Shown: positions 40,124 to 48,448 of the stretch, one piece after another | Position numbering within the stretch: position 1 is the stretch's first letter | How the letters are laid out: the number at the start of each line of letters is the position of its first letter | Assembly: GCF_016584105.1 (NCBI RefSeq) | Contig: NZ_NRSM01000025.1 | Span: 1 to 53,374, forward strand | Length of the DNA: 53,374 bases | Direction of reading: 5' to 3' | DNA from: Ectothiorhodospira shaposhnikovii | Lineage (GTDB): Bacteria; Pseudomonadota; Gammaproteobacteria; Ectothiorhodospirales; Ectothiorhodospiraceae | The notes under the pieces: generated by a model | What the model saw: the letters and a program-made list of their open reading frames with translations, nothing else | Told to the model about the DNA's origin: nothing | Databases searched by the model: none | Position numbers and translations under genes: made by a program

Positions 40124-40839
40124 ATGCTTCCCAAAACCCTCGGGCGCAGCCGTCTTCCGGCCGCGCCCTTTTTCGTCTGCTGCCCCTGACCTGTCACTGC
40201 TGGTGGTGCTGTCGCTGAGGAACGAGTCAGCCGGGTCGAGCATTCACTCTCTTGACATAGAAACATAAATGATTATTATTTTTACTCTTCTTATTAAGCC
40301 CGAGGATTCCCTCGCCAAGGGCTAGCAAGGACAAACGTTGGTCATTGCGACAGGAGGTTGCATGGTTTTCTTCGATTCGTTATCCCGAACCGGCCACGGG
40401 CATGGTGTCTTCCCTGCGGCGAGTCGCAATTGGAAGTTGCGGTTGACGGCTTGGGTTGCAGCCACCGTGTCGTCACATTGGCAATGCCGTTACACTCGGA
40501 AGAGGTTGCCAACTCCGATACTCCCTTCAGGATTGAGGACTTCTCGACAAATCATGGCCGCCATGCGAGGCGGTGATTTACTTCGGGCAGGTCATAGGCT
40601 CGGGGAAGGGATCGTATATGGTTTCGTCACAGCAGTTGGCGGTGGTGCACTTACAGTTTACCTGTCAGGTTCAGTCGGCAATTTTCGCACCAACACCATA
40701 GCGGAACCCAGGCAGATTTTTACTCTGAATTGGCAGTTGGTTATGCGCAAAGAGGTGTGCGAGCTGTCATTCTAAATGGGTGTTCACGCGTGATTCAGAT
40801 GACATGTAACAGGCAGAATCCATCATTAAGGTGACACCC
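40124..40839. other. Interval without a convincing gene; AT-richer, possibly decayed
   Basis: About 700 bases of mixed composition, AT-rich at 40250-40300. A 145-codon frame at 40338-40775 has no recognisable domain and unlike codon use, and I do not call it. A short stretch near 40714-40790 in another frame (DFYSELAVGYAQRGVRAVIL) looks protein-like, so this may be the remains of a gene with several frameshifts. No promoter could be assigned. Confidence 0.5.
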
Positions 40840-41061
40840 ATGCTTTCAGTATGCGAGTTCCTGGTTACTTTCTCGGTCGGATTATTACTGATCATCGTTC
40901 CTTATACATTGGGTCTTGTCTTCCGCGGCCTAAAGAGAGGGGATTGGCGCATCGTCGAACTTTCATCGCTAGCGTTCATGTTGTTGATTTCAAGTTCTGT
41001 CTTCATTAACTTCACATTTGGGTTAGGCGACTTTTTCACAAGCCGGATTTGCGGTCAATAA
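40840..41061 (+). CDS. Small two-helix membrane protein, unknown
   Basis: A 73-residue protein with two hydrophobic helices, FLVTFSVGLLLIIVPYTLGL and LSSLAFMLLISSSVFINFTF, joined by a basic loop (RGLKRGDWR). This would place both ends outside or both inside the inner membrane. ATG 40840 has AAGGTG 6 bases upstream; GTG 40831 is an alternative. Codon use is AT-richer than in neighbouring genes, which suggests foreign origin. I do not recognise the family. It stands alone between a decayed interval and palindromic repeats. Confidence 0.5.
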   Translation: MLSVCEFLVTFSVGLLLIIVPYTLGLVFRGLKRGDWRIVELSSLAFMLLISSSVFINFTFGLGDFFTSRICGQ

Positions 41062-41100
41062 GATGGTGCTTGAAGGCTTGGAACTCGCTGCATCATTGAC

Positions 41101-41193
41101 TGGATCCCCGCTTTCGTGGGGATGACGGAGTGGTTGGGTTGGTCGGGATGGGAGGGATGGGCAAACGTCACTCCCGCGAAAGCGGGAGTCCAG
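41101..41193. repeat. Inverted pair of REP-like palindromes
   Basis: Two copies face each other: 41101-41127 (ATCCCCGCTTTCGTGGGGAT core) and 41166-41193 (CTCCCGCGAAAGCGGGAG core). They match the elements at 885-912 and 29158-29289. The pair, about 40 bases apart, is the two-unit head-to-head arrangement typical of REP doublets (REPINs). Confidence 0.8.
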
Positions 41194-41317
41194 ACGAGGA
41201 CGGCACGTCGCCGGCTCCCCGACTCATCAACTTTTCCACCAAACAGAAAACTTTCCCGCACCGAATCATTCTTACCTGAAAAGACCCATCCCCTTCCCGG
41301 CGTATGAGGCTCCACCC

Positions 41318-42575
41318 ATGAAAGTTCTGGTATTGGGCAGTGGCGTGATCGGTGTCACCAGCGCCTGGTATCTGGCCAGGGCGGGACACGAAGTGACGGT
41401 GATCGACCGGCTGGAGGAACCGGCCATGGAAACCAGTCACGCCAATGCGGGCATGCTGTCGTTCGACCACTCCACCCCCTGGGCCGCACCGGGCGTCCCC
41501 TTCAAGGCCATCCGATGGCTGACGCAGGACCTCGCCCCCCCTCTACATCAACCCAAAGGCCATCGACATTCGGGCATTGGGCTTTCTGGTCAGTATGCTG
41601 GGGCAGTGCACCAGCTCGGCCTTCACGGTGAACAAGGAACGCATGCTACGAGTGGCCCGTTACAGCGCCGAATGCTTCAAAGCACTGCGGGAAGAACTGC
41701 CGCTGCACTACGATGGCCGTCAGAAGGGCACCCTGGAACTGTTCCGCACGGAAAAGGATCTGGCGGAGGCCGGCGACAATGTGGCCATCCTGGAACGCTG
41801 GCATATTCCCCATGCGGTGCTGGACGTGGACGCCTGCATCCGCCATGAACCGGCCCTGGCCCACGTGCGGGAAAAGATCGCCGGAGGCGTGCTGCTGCCG
41901 GGAGATGAGACCGGTGACTGCCGCAAGTTCAGCCTAGCCCTGGCAAAGGCCTGTGAAACCCTGGGCGTGACCTTCCTGATGAACACCTCGGTCGAGGCCA
42001 TCGACACCGGCAACGGGAAAATCACCGGCGTCAGGACCTCCACCGGCACCCTGACCGCCGACCGCTACGTAGTGGCGCTGGGCTGTGAATCACCCAGGGT
42101 ACTGGGCGGGATCGGCATCCATCTGCCCATCTATCCCCTCAAGGGCTACTCCCTCACCATGCCGATCCTGGACGAGGATCGGGCACCCCAGTCCACGGTG
42201 ATGGACCAGAAGTACAAGGTGGCCGTCACCCGCTTCGACCACCGCATCCGGGTGGGAGGGATCGCGGAGATCGCCGGCGACAACAAGGACCTGCCGCAAC
42301 AACGCCGGGCGGTCATCGAGTTCGTGGTGCGCGACCTGTTCCCCGGTGGCGGCGCGGTGGAAACAGCCGAGTTCTGGATCGGGCTGCGCCCCATGACCCC
42401 GGACAGCGTGCCGATCCTGGGCAGGACCCGCTACGACAACCTGTTCCTGAACACCGGCCACGGCACCCTGGGCTGGACCATGTCCCTGGGCTCGGCAAGA
42501 TTCGTGGCCGACCTGGTCAGCGGACGTCCCCCGGACATCGACCCCGCCGGCCTGGGGGTGGATCGTTACCGCTGA
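41318..42575 (+). pseudogene. dadA: D-amino-acid dehydrogenase DadA, frameshifted in a poly-C run
   Basis: Two frames give one FAD enzyme. The first starts with the dinucleotide-binding motif [20 protein letters not shown], continues with [20 protein letters not shown], and goes wrong after TQDLAP. The second resumes with [14 protein letters not shown] and runs to the end: GGVLLPGDETGDCRKFS, YPLKGYSLTMPI, GLRPMTPDSVPILGRT, NTGHGTLGWTMSLGSARFVA. The break is a run of seven C at 41535-41541; six would restore a 418-residue protein of normal length. DadA oxidises D-amino acids, chiefly D-alanine, to keto acids and passes electrons to the respiratory chain at the inner membrane. The gene is either inactive, a sequencing error, or switchable by slippage. 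Its last 42 bases recur at 49203-49244. Confidence 0.88.
42531..42572 (+). repeat. Tail of dadA, copy A of a 42-bp dispersed repeat
   Basis: The last 14 sense codons of dadA (PDIDPAGLGVDRYR). A second copy with 37 of 42 bases identical lies at 49203-49244 in the same orientation, encoding PDIDPTGLEVDRYR. Confidence 0.85.
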
Positions 42576-42706
42576 ACGGCATCGGCCTCGGCCACCCAGG
42601 CATTACCACGTGCCGCCAGCTCTCCCAGGTCCACATGTGAACGCGCCAGTTCGGATCAATCACATCCATTGATCGTTGCAAACCCTTCCTCTGGCGCCAC
42701 ACGGCG

Positions 42707-42811
42707 TCAATCCGCTGCCTGGAAGGCAAACGGCTCGGCCGCCACGAACAGCCCCGACACCTCACCGGAAAGTACCCGTTCCATATCCACACCCAGGTCC
42801 AGTTTGATGAC
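42707..42811 (-). pseudogene. C-terminal remnant of an unidentified gene
   Basis: On the minus strand 34 codons read like a real protein end (DLGVDMERVLSGEVSGLFVA, then AEPFAFQAAD and stop). Upstream of V at 42811 the frame becomes nonsense-like and no start exists, so the rest of the gene is gone. I do not recognise the family. It lies between broken dadA and the regulator operon, in a 408-base gap whose remainder holds only the promoter and operator of that operon. Confidence 0.45.
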
Positions 42812-42910
42812 GCTAAAAATCAAACCAAGGCAGCAGCGCCCCCGCGGACCCGATCTTACGGAGCCAGGCTTGCGGGTTCGGCGTCATCCCCAATTCGGTC
42901 CAGTGAGGCC

Positions 42911-42939
42911 TTTCCAACACCAACGATATCCATTATTCT
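42911..42939 (+). promoter_or_regulatory. Promoter of the regulator-azlCD operon
   Basis: TTTCCA and TATTCT are 17 bases apart; transcription would start near 42946 and the leader would be about 38 bases before the GTG start at 42984. The region is AT-rich compared with its surroundings. Confidence 0.5.
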
Positions 42940-42942
42940 GGA

Positions 42943-42962
42943 TTTTCTTCTTTAAAAGAAAA
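42943..42962 (+). promoter_or_regulatory. Palindromic operator over the start point
   Basis: TTTTCTT and AAGAAAA form a perfect inverted repeat around CTTTAA. It covers the predicted transcription start, 4 bases after the -10 element and 5 bases before the GGAGG ribosome site. This is where an autorepressor with an HTH domain, such as the first gene product, would bind. Confidence 0.5.
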
Positions 42963-42983
42963 CCCATTGGAGGCACTTGAGCC

Positions 42984-44939
42984 GTGCTGGAGACAGACAG
43001 CAAACGGGTATGGAGCATAGGGCAGAACGTTGCGACCATCCGACGCCGCCGGGGTTTGACGCTGGATGGGCTTGCGGAACTCAGCTCGGTCAGCCGCGCA
43101 TCGATCTCCGCACTTGAAAACGGGGCCGACAACCCACGTGTGCAGACGCTATGGAACCTCGCGGACGCACTTGGCGTGAATTTCGGCACCCTGATCGGCG
43201 ACAGCAAGGATGAGTGCGTTGTGGACGACGACGGCGCCAGCGTGCAGCTCATTGACCGGCGGACGAGCCCGAAGATCGTCGAGGCTTACCTTTTGGAATT
43301 GCCAGCCGGAGTATCCCGAAACGCCCGCCCCCATGTTTCCGGGGTCCACGAACATGTGGTCGTTCTTGCCGGAGAGCTGCTGACGGGACCGGCGGAAGGC
43401 CCCAGCCTGCTGAAAGCTGGGCAATCCGCCTCATTCGCGGCCGATGTACCACACATCTATTCGGCCGAACGCGCGAGCGCACGCGCCATCGTAACGGTGG
43501 TCTATCCCCTCCAGGAGGATGGGGCACGGCCCGATTTGGAGCTGAACTGGCCTCGGAGCAAGGTTGATTGGGAGGAAGTTGTATCGCTGATGGCCCGCGC
43601 CACGATCGAGGTGCAGAACGGGGTGGGCATAAACACCAAGAGGTTCCAGCTCCCGGCGCAACTCAGCCCCGCGAAAGCCGTGAGTGAGCTTCGCAGAAGA
43701 ATCGCGACCGTCCCGCATAGCCCCGCCGTGCGTCGCTTCGTCCTCACTGGCAGCGCCCCCGGAATCCTCTCACTCTACCGGGCACCGCAAATGGCGCGCC
43801 TTCCTACAGCGACTGAGTCCCTGAAGGGAAACCTGGCGGACCGATGCCTGAAGCTTGCAGACCTCGCTACTGCGCGTTTCGGATCGTGCGATCTGGACCG
43901 CATCCAGCGCTCTGTCAGCGAGACGTCATCCCTGATGGAGTCGGCCTTGGCTGCGGAGGCTCTGACGAGACACGGCAGGCCAACAGTGCCGCTGGGCGTG
44001 GGCACGATAGAACATGGTCGGGAGCCAGATGACGCCACCGCAAGGCGCCTGTTTGAAGCCAGGATCGATGTTGACGCCTACGAGGCCTACGAACTTGTCC
44101 ATCCCGCCTATGCCCGCCAGACGCTTGCGCTGGCAGGCTACCTACCCGTGACGGAGGGGCTCCGGATCCTCGATGTCGGAACAGGGCCCGGCCTGCCCTT
44201 GGCGATGCTTCGCGAACTGCGCCCGGACCTGCAGGCGCTCGCGGTCGATCCCAGCGAAGTAGCGGTTCAGCATCTGACACGACGGTTCGCCAAGGATCCC
44301 GCAGTTGCGATCCAGCAAACCTCAATCACGGAACTGGATCCCCGAAATCAGGGGTTCGAGGTCGCCGTATCGGTTGGTGCGTCCCACCATCTGGACACGT
44401 CCGCCTTCCTTGCCGCAATACGTGATCAAGTCCGGAATGGCGGTCGTGTTCTAGTCGCCGACGAGATGATCTCAGCGTTTTCTGACTGTGGGGGACGCCA
44501 GGCCGCCCTCATTCGCCATCACCTTTGGTACATCCTGGATACGTTGGTGGAGCTGCCGAAAGGATCACATAAGGGCGACATCCAGCTCGCGAAGCGCTTG
44601 GCCGAGGTGCTTCCCGAGGCGTTGGGAATGGCATATTCCCAACGGAGCGATGCGGCCAGGCACACGATTCGCGATCTCTTCGAGGAGGTCACGGAAATCG
44701 AACGGCCGATGCAGCCCTCACACCCCTTGGCGGTATTCTCTCGATTCCACCTTCTGGAACTCCAGGCGCTCATCGCAGGGTTCGACTACGAGGTCGAGCA
44801 GAAGACATCTCCGGCACGGTTCAAGGCGCTCGCCCGGACGAACGGGTTCGAGATCATGGAGCATCACAGGATCTATGCAACCGATGGAGACGGCCAGGAG
44901 GATGCCGGGACACATCTTCTGGTCATGGAGGCTGTATGA
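42984..44939 (+). CDS. HTH-cupin regulator fused to a SAM methyltransferase
   Basis: A 651-residue soluble protein in at least three parts. Residues 13-68 are an XRE-type HTH (RRRGLTLDGLAELSSVSRAS, ISALENGADNP). Residues 98-175 form a cupin (GVHEHVVVLAGELLTGP, FAADVPHIYSAE), as in short XRE-cupin regulators. Residues 180-365 are not recognised. Residues 366-500 are a class I methyltransferase: motif I ILDVGTGPG at 395-403, acidic residue in ALAVDPSE, and VAVSVGASHHLD as motif IV. A helical C-terminal part (500-651) completes it. The start is GTG 42984 with GGAGG 10 bases before. The stop overlaps azlC (ATGA), so regulator and exporter are one operon. The methyl acceptor is unknown; the protein may modify or sense the azlCD substrate. 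Reading frame is intact. Confidence 0.85.
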   Translation: MLETDSKRVWSIGQNVATIRRRRGLTLDGLAELSSVSRASISALENGADNPRVQTLWNLADALGVNFGTLIGDSKDECVVDDDGASVQLIDRRTSPKIVEAYLLELPAGVSRNARPHVSGVHEHVVVLAGELLTGPAEGPSLLKAGQSASFAADVPHIYSAERASARAIVTVVYPLQEDGARPDLELNWPRSKVDWEEVVSLMARATIEVQNGVGINTKRFQLPAQLSPAKAVSELRRRIATVPHSPAVRRFVLTGSAPGILSLYRAPQMARLPTATESLKGNLADRCLKLADLATARFGSCDLDRIQRSVSETSSLMESALAAEALTRHGRPTVPLGVGTIEHGREPDDATARRLFEARIDVDAYEAYELVHPAYARQTLALAGYLPVTEGLRILDVGTGPGLPLAMLRELRPDLQALAVDPSEVAVQHLTRRFAKDPAVAIQQTSITELDPRNQGFEVAVSVGASHHLDTSAFLAAIRDQVRNGGRVLVADEMISAFSDCGGRQAALIRHHLWYILDTLVELPKGSHKGDIQLAKRLAEVLPEALGMAYSQRSDAARHTIRDLFEEVTEIERPMQPSHPLAVFSRFHLLELQALIAGFDYEVEQKTSPARFKALARTNGFEIMEHHRIYATDGDGQEDAGTHLLVMEAV

Positions 44940-45616
44940 CAGCCGATCTCGGTGTGCGCGCAGGAGTGCAAGCCGCCCTGCCCATTGCAGCCGCCTACTT
45001 GCCGGTGGCCTTCGCGCTGGGAGCGGCGTCCTCACAACTGGGCTTTTCGGTTTTCGGAAGTGCGTTGTGGTCCGCGATCATGTTTTCGGGGGCCAATCAG
45101 GCACTCCTGCTGAGCGGGCTTGCCTCAGGGGTTCCGCTGGTCATTCTGGCGTTATTGGCGATTGCTGCCAGCCTCAGACACATTCTTTACGGAGCGGTTC
45201 TCGCGGGGCGTCTCAATGCTTCGCCCGCAGGCCGGGCAACCTACGGTTACGGCCTCACGGACGAGGTATTCGCAACCACCCTGACCGCATACGAAGCGCG
45301 TGGCCACGCCTTGCCCTCCAGGTGGCTCGTGGGACTGGCCATTTCGGCGCTGGGAACATGGATCATCGGCACCGCACTGGGGAATGCGGTCGGCGACGTT
45401 CTCCAGTCCCACGCCCCAGGCATCAGTGGGGCGCTCGACTTCGCCCTTCCCGCACTTTTCGTAGGGCTGGTCTGGTCCACTGCGAGGCGGTCGATACTTG
45501 GGCGGATGCTGCTCGCCGGAGTCCTCTCGGCGCTCATGGTTTTGCTCGGTCGCCCTGAACTCGCGATCCTGGCTGGCGCCCTGCCTGCCCTTATCCCGGA
45601 TCGGAGAACCGAATGA
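44936..45616 (+). CDS. azlC: AzlC-family branched-chain amino acid exporter, large subunit
   Basis: A 226-residue membrane protein with about six helices. AzlC features: an N-terminal helix start (AALPIAAAYLPVAFALGAAS), FSGANQALLLSGLASG, AASLRHILYGAVLAGRL and YGLTDEVFATTLTAYEARG. AzlC with AzlD exports branched-chain amino acids or analogues in Bacillus (azlCD, 4-azaleucine resistance) and matches E. coli YgaZ/YgaH. The start overlaps the stop of the fusion regulator by 4 bases, and its stop overlaps azlD in the same way. Substrate in this organism is not known. Confidence 0.92.
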   Translation: MTADLGVRAGVQAALPIAAAYLPVAFALGAASSQLGFSVFGSALWSAIMFSGANQALLLSGLASGVPLVILALLAIAASLRHILYGAVLAGRLNASPAGRATYGYGLTDEVFATTLTAYEARGHALPSRWLVGLAISALGTWIIGTALGNAVGDVLQSHAPGISGALDFALPALFVGLVWSTARRSILGRMLLAGVLSALMVLLGRPELAILAGALPALIPDRRTE

Positions 45617-45948
45617 CCGCCCTCTGGACTACCATCACCATCATCGGTATGGCGACCTACGCCACTCGTGTTTTGCCCTTGTTCTGGATTCGACCCAGTG
45701 GCCGGGAAGGACCACGATCATCCTGGCTGGACCGCCTGGGCCCGTGTTTGCTGGCGGCAATGGCCGCTGCGGTCATCCTGCCCACGTTCGAGCAGTCCGA
45801 AAGTTCGTTGGAGTTGATGGCCGTGACGGGAGGGGTGATCGCTGCGGGTGCGTCCATGTCGATACGGCGAGATCCAGGCTTGGCCACGCTCGTCGGTATG
45901 GTCGCGTTCTACCTCATCAATGCCCATCCAGAATTCATCCTGCACTAA
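45613..45948 (+). CDS. azlD: AzlD-family exporter, small subunit
   Basis: A 111-residue membrane protein with four hydrophobic helices: TTITIIGMATYATRVLPLFW, LGPCLLAAMAAAVILPTF, LMAVTGGVIAAGASMSI and LATLVGMVAFYLINAHPEFI. The MATYATRVLPL start is typical of AzlD. It pairs with AzlC to form the exporter. The gene is translationally coupled to azlC (ATGA) and ends the three-gene operon. About 60 bases after it begins a convergent restriction-enzyme remnant. Confidence 0.92.
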   Translation: MTALWTTITIIGMATYATRVLPLFWIRPSGREGPRSSWLDRLGPCLLAAMAAAVILPTFEQSESSLELMAVTGGVIAAGASMSIRRDPGLATLVGMVAFYLINAHPEFILH

Positions 45949-46006
45949 AGCGGCAGTGTTCAACGATGGCAAGGACAAAAGTGACGACGACCAACCCAAC
46001 ACCGCC

Positions 46007-46928
46007 TTACCCGAAAAGAAGCAAACGATGGTGGCCATGGAAGATGCGCGCCTTGCGGGCATCCACTCGCTCGGCCCGGCTCACCGGCGCCATGTTGAAG
46101 GCGATGTAGGCCAGCACATCGTAGAGATCGCTGTGCTCGGCCTCGATCAGCTTGCCCACATCGGCCAACTCCTGCCTGCCGTAGCCCTTCTCCTCCAGCC
46201 CCTCCAGCAGCTTTTTCCGGGTATCCGGGCGACCCCACAGGCGGCGTAGTTCGTCTTCGTCCTTGAACAGCTCGGGCAGATCCCTGAACAGGCGCGCCCG
46301 AGGCGCGTGCCGCCAGACTCCAGCGGGCATGAAACAGCTTCCAGGCAATCTGGAAGGCGATGGCGGTCTTGCCGGTGCCGGTGGCCAGGGTCAGAAGAAT
46401 GCGATCCCGACCCGCCGCAACGGCCTCCAGCGCCTGGTTGATGGCGTTGTGCTGATAATAGCGCGCCTGCCAGAACCCACCATTGTCCTCGAAGGGCACC
46501 GCGCCGAAGCGTTCCCGCCAGCTGTCTTGAACACCGGCACCCGTGCCAAAGGTCTCCACCCACAGCCCATCGGGAGAGGGCCAGGCATCCACCGGCCCCT
46601 CCGTGCCCGTGCCCATGTCCACCCGGTAGATGCCGTCGCCATTGGTGGCGTAGGCGAATCGGGTCTGCAAGCGCTCGGCATAGCGCTTGGCCTGGGCCAG
46701 CCCCTCGGTCACCGGCAAGCTGCGTTTCTTGGCCTCGATCACCGCAAGCTTCTGGCCGCGATAGATCAGCACATAGTCGGCAATGTCCTGCCTGGCCCGT
46801 TTGCCGCCGCCCTGCAGCCGACCGAGCGTGATCACCTCACGCCGCACCCGGCTGGCCTCCATCACACCCCACCCTGCCTCCTTCAGGGCCGGGTCGATGA
46901 GTTCAGCGCGGGTTTCGGCTTCGTTCAT
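46007..46928 (-). pseudogene. hsdR: Type I restriction endonuclease subunit HsdR, internally deleted
   Basis: From 46928 the protein has a good N-terminus: the PD-(D/E)xK nuclease region (ARQDIADYVLIYRGQKLAVI, then EAKK) and the helicase start with Walker A TLATGTGKTAIAFQIAWKLF. Near 46290-46307 the frame jumps to another, which encodes part of the C-terminal domain (LFRDLPELFKDEDELRRLWG; LIEAEHSDLYDVLAYIAFNM; RAERVDARKARIF) and is itself cut off near 46038. Most of the helicase core, normally several hundred residues, is missing. A short direct repeat AGGCGCG at 46290 and 46301 marks the likely deletion joint. The enzyme cannot cut DNA in this form. The start overlaps the UPF0175 stop (ATGA). 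Confidence 0.85.
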
Positions 46929-47176
46929 GGGTGCGCAAGTGCATCGACAGTATGAATATCCTCTTCCACGACCTGTTCATCCAGTCGGAAGCCGGTACCG
47001 AAGTGTTCGCGCAGGCGGGCAGCGAAATCTTCAAAACTGAGATCGGCCAGCGAGGCAGCAGCGGCAAAGCTCAGCTTGTGGGCATGGTAGAGGGCGGCGG
47101 CGAGGAAGAAGTTGGCCGACTCTCTGCCAAAGGGCTCCAGCACTTCTTCAAAGTCGGAATTGATGGCCAAGGGCAT
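46925..47176 (-). CDS. UPF0175-family small protein
   Basis: An 83-residue protein with an excellent ribosome site (GGAGGAGTACGCC before ATG 47176). The core FFLAAALYHAHKLSFAAAAS, then LADLSFEDFAARLREHFG, fits UPF0175: an N-terminal short strand, then a helix and a helix-turn-helix-like pair. UPF0175 proteins are often antitoxin-like partners or regulators in mobile loci. It is co-directional with, and overlaps, hsdR by 4 bases, and follows the RhuM-Fic gene by 41 bases. Possible roles are DNA binding or antitoxin; neither is shown. The gene appears intact although the genes around it are broken. Confidence 0.75.
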   Translation of the reverse strand: MPLAINSDFEEVLEPFGRESANFFLAAALYHAHKLSFAAAASLADLSFEDFAARLREHFGTGFRLDEQVVEEDIHTVDALAHP

Positions 47177-47217
47177 GGCGTACTCCTCCGCAGATAGATA
47201 CTCGTTGATAAAAAAGA

Positions 47218-48231
47218 CTATCTCTTGCCATTATGCGTTCCAGCCAGCATGTTCATGATCAGACGGATCATGGTCTCCTTGTGGGCGGCATCCGACTCGG
47301 CCACCAGCAGGGTCAGGGCCGCGAGGCCCACGTCGTTGATCACCGGCTCACCTGCCGCATTCAGCAAGCGGCCATTACGGTGGAGGAAGTCCACGAACAA
47401 GAAGGCCGCGCTGCGCTTGTTGCCATCGGAAAACGGGTGGTTCTTGACCACGAAATACAGCAGATGCGCGGCCTTGGACTCCACGCTGGGGTAAGCGGGC
47501 TCGCCAAACACGCTCTGATCCAGATTGCCCAGCAGCGAGGCCAGACCGTCGCCCCGATCCCGGGCGAACAGATCGGTCGCCTCGCCGCGCGCCATGAGCT
47601 CGGATTTCAGACTGTCCAGCGCGGCCCGCGCCTGTTCCAGTGTGGGCAGGCTTCCACCCGGCTGGGCACGTGGCTCGGTCAGCAGCCCCTCGTCGTAGCG
47701 CTGCAGCAGCAGAAAGGTCTGGGCGTAGCGGCTGACGATATCCACCAAGCCACGACCGCTGCCCGCGTCCAGCGCCGGGCTTTGCGCGGCCTTGCGCACC
47801 AGCGCCAGGGCCGCCTCCAGTTCCCGGGCATTTTCCTCAAAGCGCTGGCGGTTCAGGGTCCAGCCCTGGGTGAGGTGTTCGCGGAGGACGCGGGTGGCCC
47901 ACTGGCGGAACTTGACGGCGCGGCCTGAGTTGACCCGGTAGCCGACTGAAATGATCGCGTCGAGGTTGTAGTGCTTGACGCGCCGCCGAACCTGCCGCTG
48001 GCCTTCCTGACGAAGGACCGAGGATTCCTCGGTAGTTGCCTCCTCGACCAGTTCATCGTCAGCGTAGATATTCTTGAGGTGCAGGCCGATATTGTCCGTC
48101 GAGGTATCAAAGACGTCAGCCATTTGCCGTTGTGAGAGCCAAACCGTCTCCTGATCCGTATCCAGCCGGACCTCGACGGCCTTGTCGGCTGCGCCGTAGA
48201 TGATGATCGGCGCCTGGTGTTCCTGGGTCAT
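47218..48231 (-). CDS. RhuM-Fic fusion protein
   Basis: A 337-residue two-domain protein. Residues about 20-125 are the RhuM domain (TVWLSQRQMADVFDTSTDNI, GYRVNSGRAVKFRQWATRVL), a phage antirepressor-like DNA-binding fold. Residues about 160-325 are a Fic domain with the catalytic loop HPFSDGNKRS (His265), matching HxFx(D/E)GN(G/K)R, so AMP or another nucleotide may be transferred to a protein target. The family is typically encoded within type I restriction loci between hsdS and hsdR, as here. The start ATG 48231 overlaps the hsdS remnant stop by 4 bases. The frame is complete. It could be a toxin controlled by neighbours or a guard of the locus; this is inference. Confidence 0.9.
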   Translation of the reverse strand: MTQEHQAPIIIYGAADKAVEVRLDTDQETVWLSQRQMADVFDTSTDNIGLHLKNIYADDELVEEATTEESSVLRQEGQRQVRRRVKHYNLDAIISVGYRVNSGRAVKFRQWATRVLREHLTQGWTLNRQRFEENARELEAALALVRKAAQSPALDAGSGRGLVDIVSRYAQTFLLLQRYDEGLLTEPRAQPGGSLPTLEQARAALDSLKSELMARGEATDLFARDRGDGLASLLGNLDQSVFGEPAYPSVESKAAHLLYFVVKNHPFSDGNKRSAAFLFVDFLHRNGRLLNAAGEPVINDVGLAALTLLVAESDAAHKETMIRLIMNMLAGTHNGKR

Positions 48232-48440
48232 GTGACTAACTCCTCCTTGAGAGCATCGTTGAGGCTTACCGGGCCAGCTGTCAGCTCGCCCGAAAAGGCC
48301 TTTTGTAGCATGGATTGTTTGAGCTCGGAAAGCGCATGAAGCTTACTGCGATACATGGACTGAACTTCTTGACATTGAACCAAAAGCTCAGACACCTGAT
48401 CAACTATTTTTCTTTTTTCCGCTAGCTTTGGCACGGCCAT
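48228..48440 (-). pseudogene. hsdS: C-terminal fragment of type I specificity subunit HsdS
   Basis: Only the last 70 residues remain: MAVPKLAEKRKIVDQVSELL, QCQEVQSMYRSKLHALSELK and QSMLQKAFSGEL. This is the second conserved coiled-coil region of HsdS, which links to HsdM; no target-recognition domain is left. The codons just upstream (IKKD) still look like HsdS, then the sequence runs into the 3' end of yjdM at 48449. No hsdM is present in the window, so the system has no methylation or specificity function from this locus. Its stop overlaps the RhuM-Fic start. Confidence 0.85.
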
Positions 48441-48448
48441 GTCCTTCT

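Noticed and set aside
40338..40775. A 145-codon open frame after katG
   Set aside because: No family resemblance, no signal peptide or membrane segment and atypical composition; described only as a possibly decayed interval.
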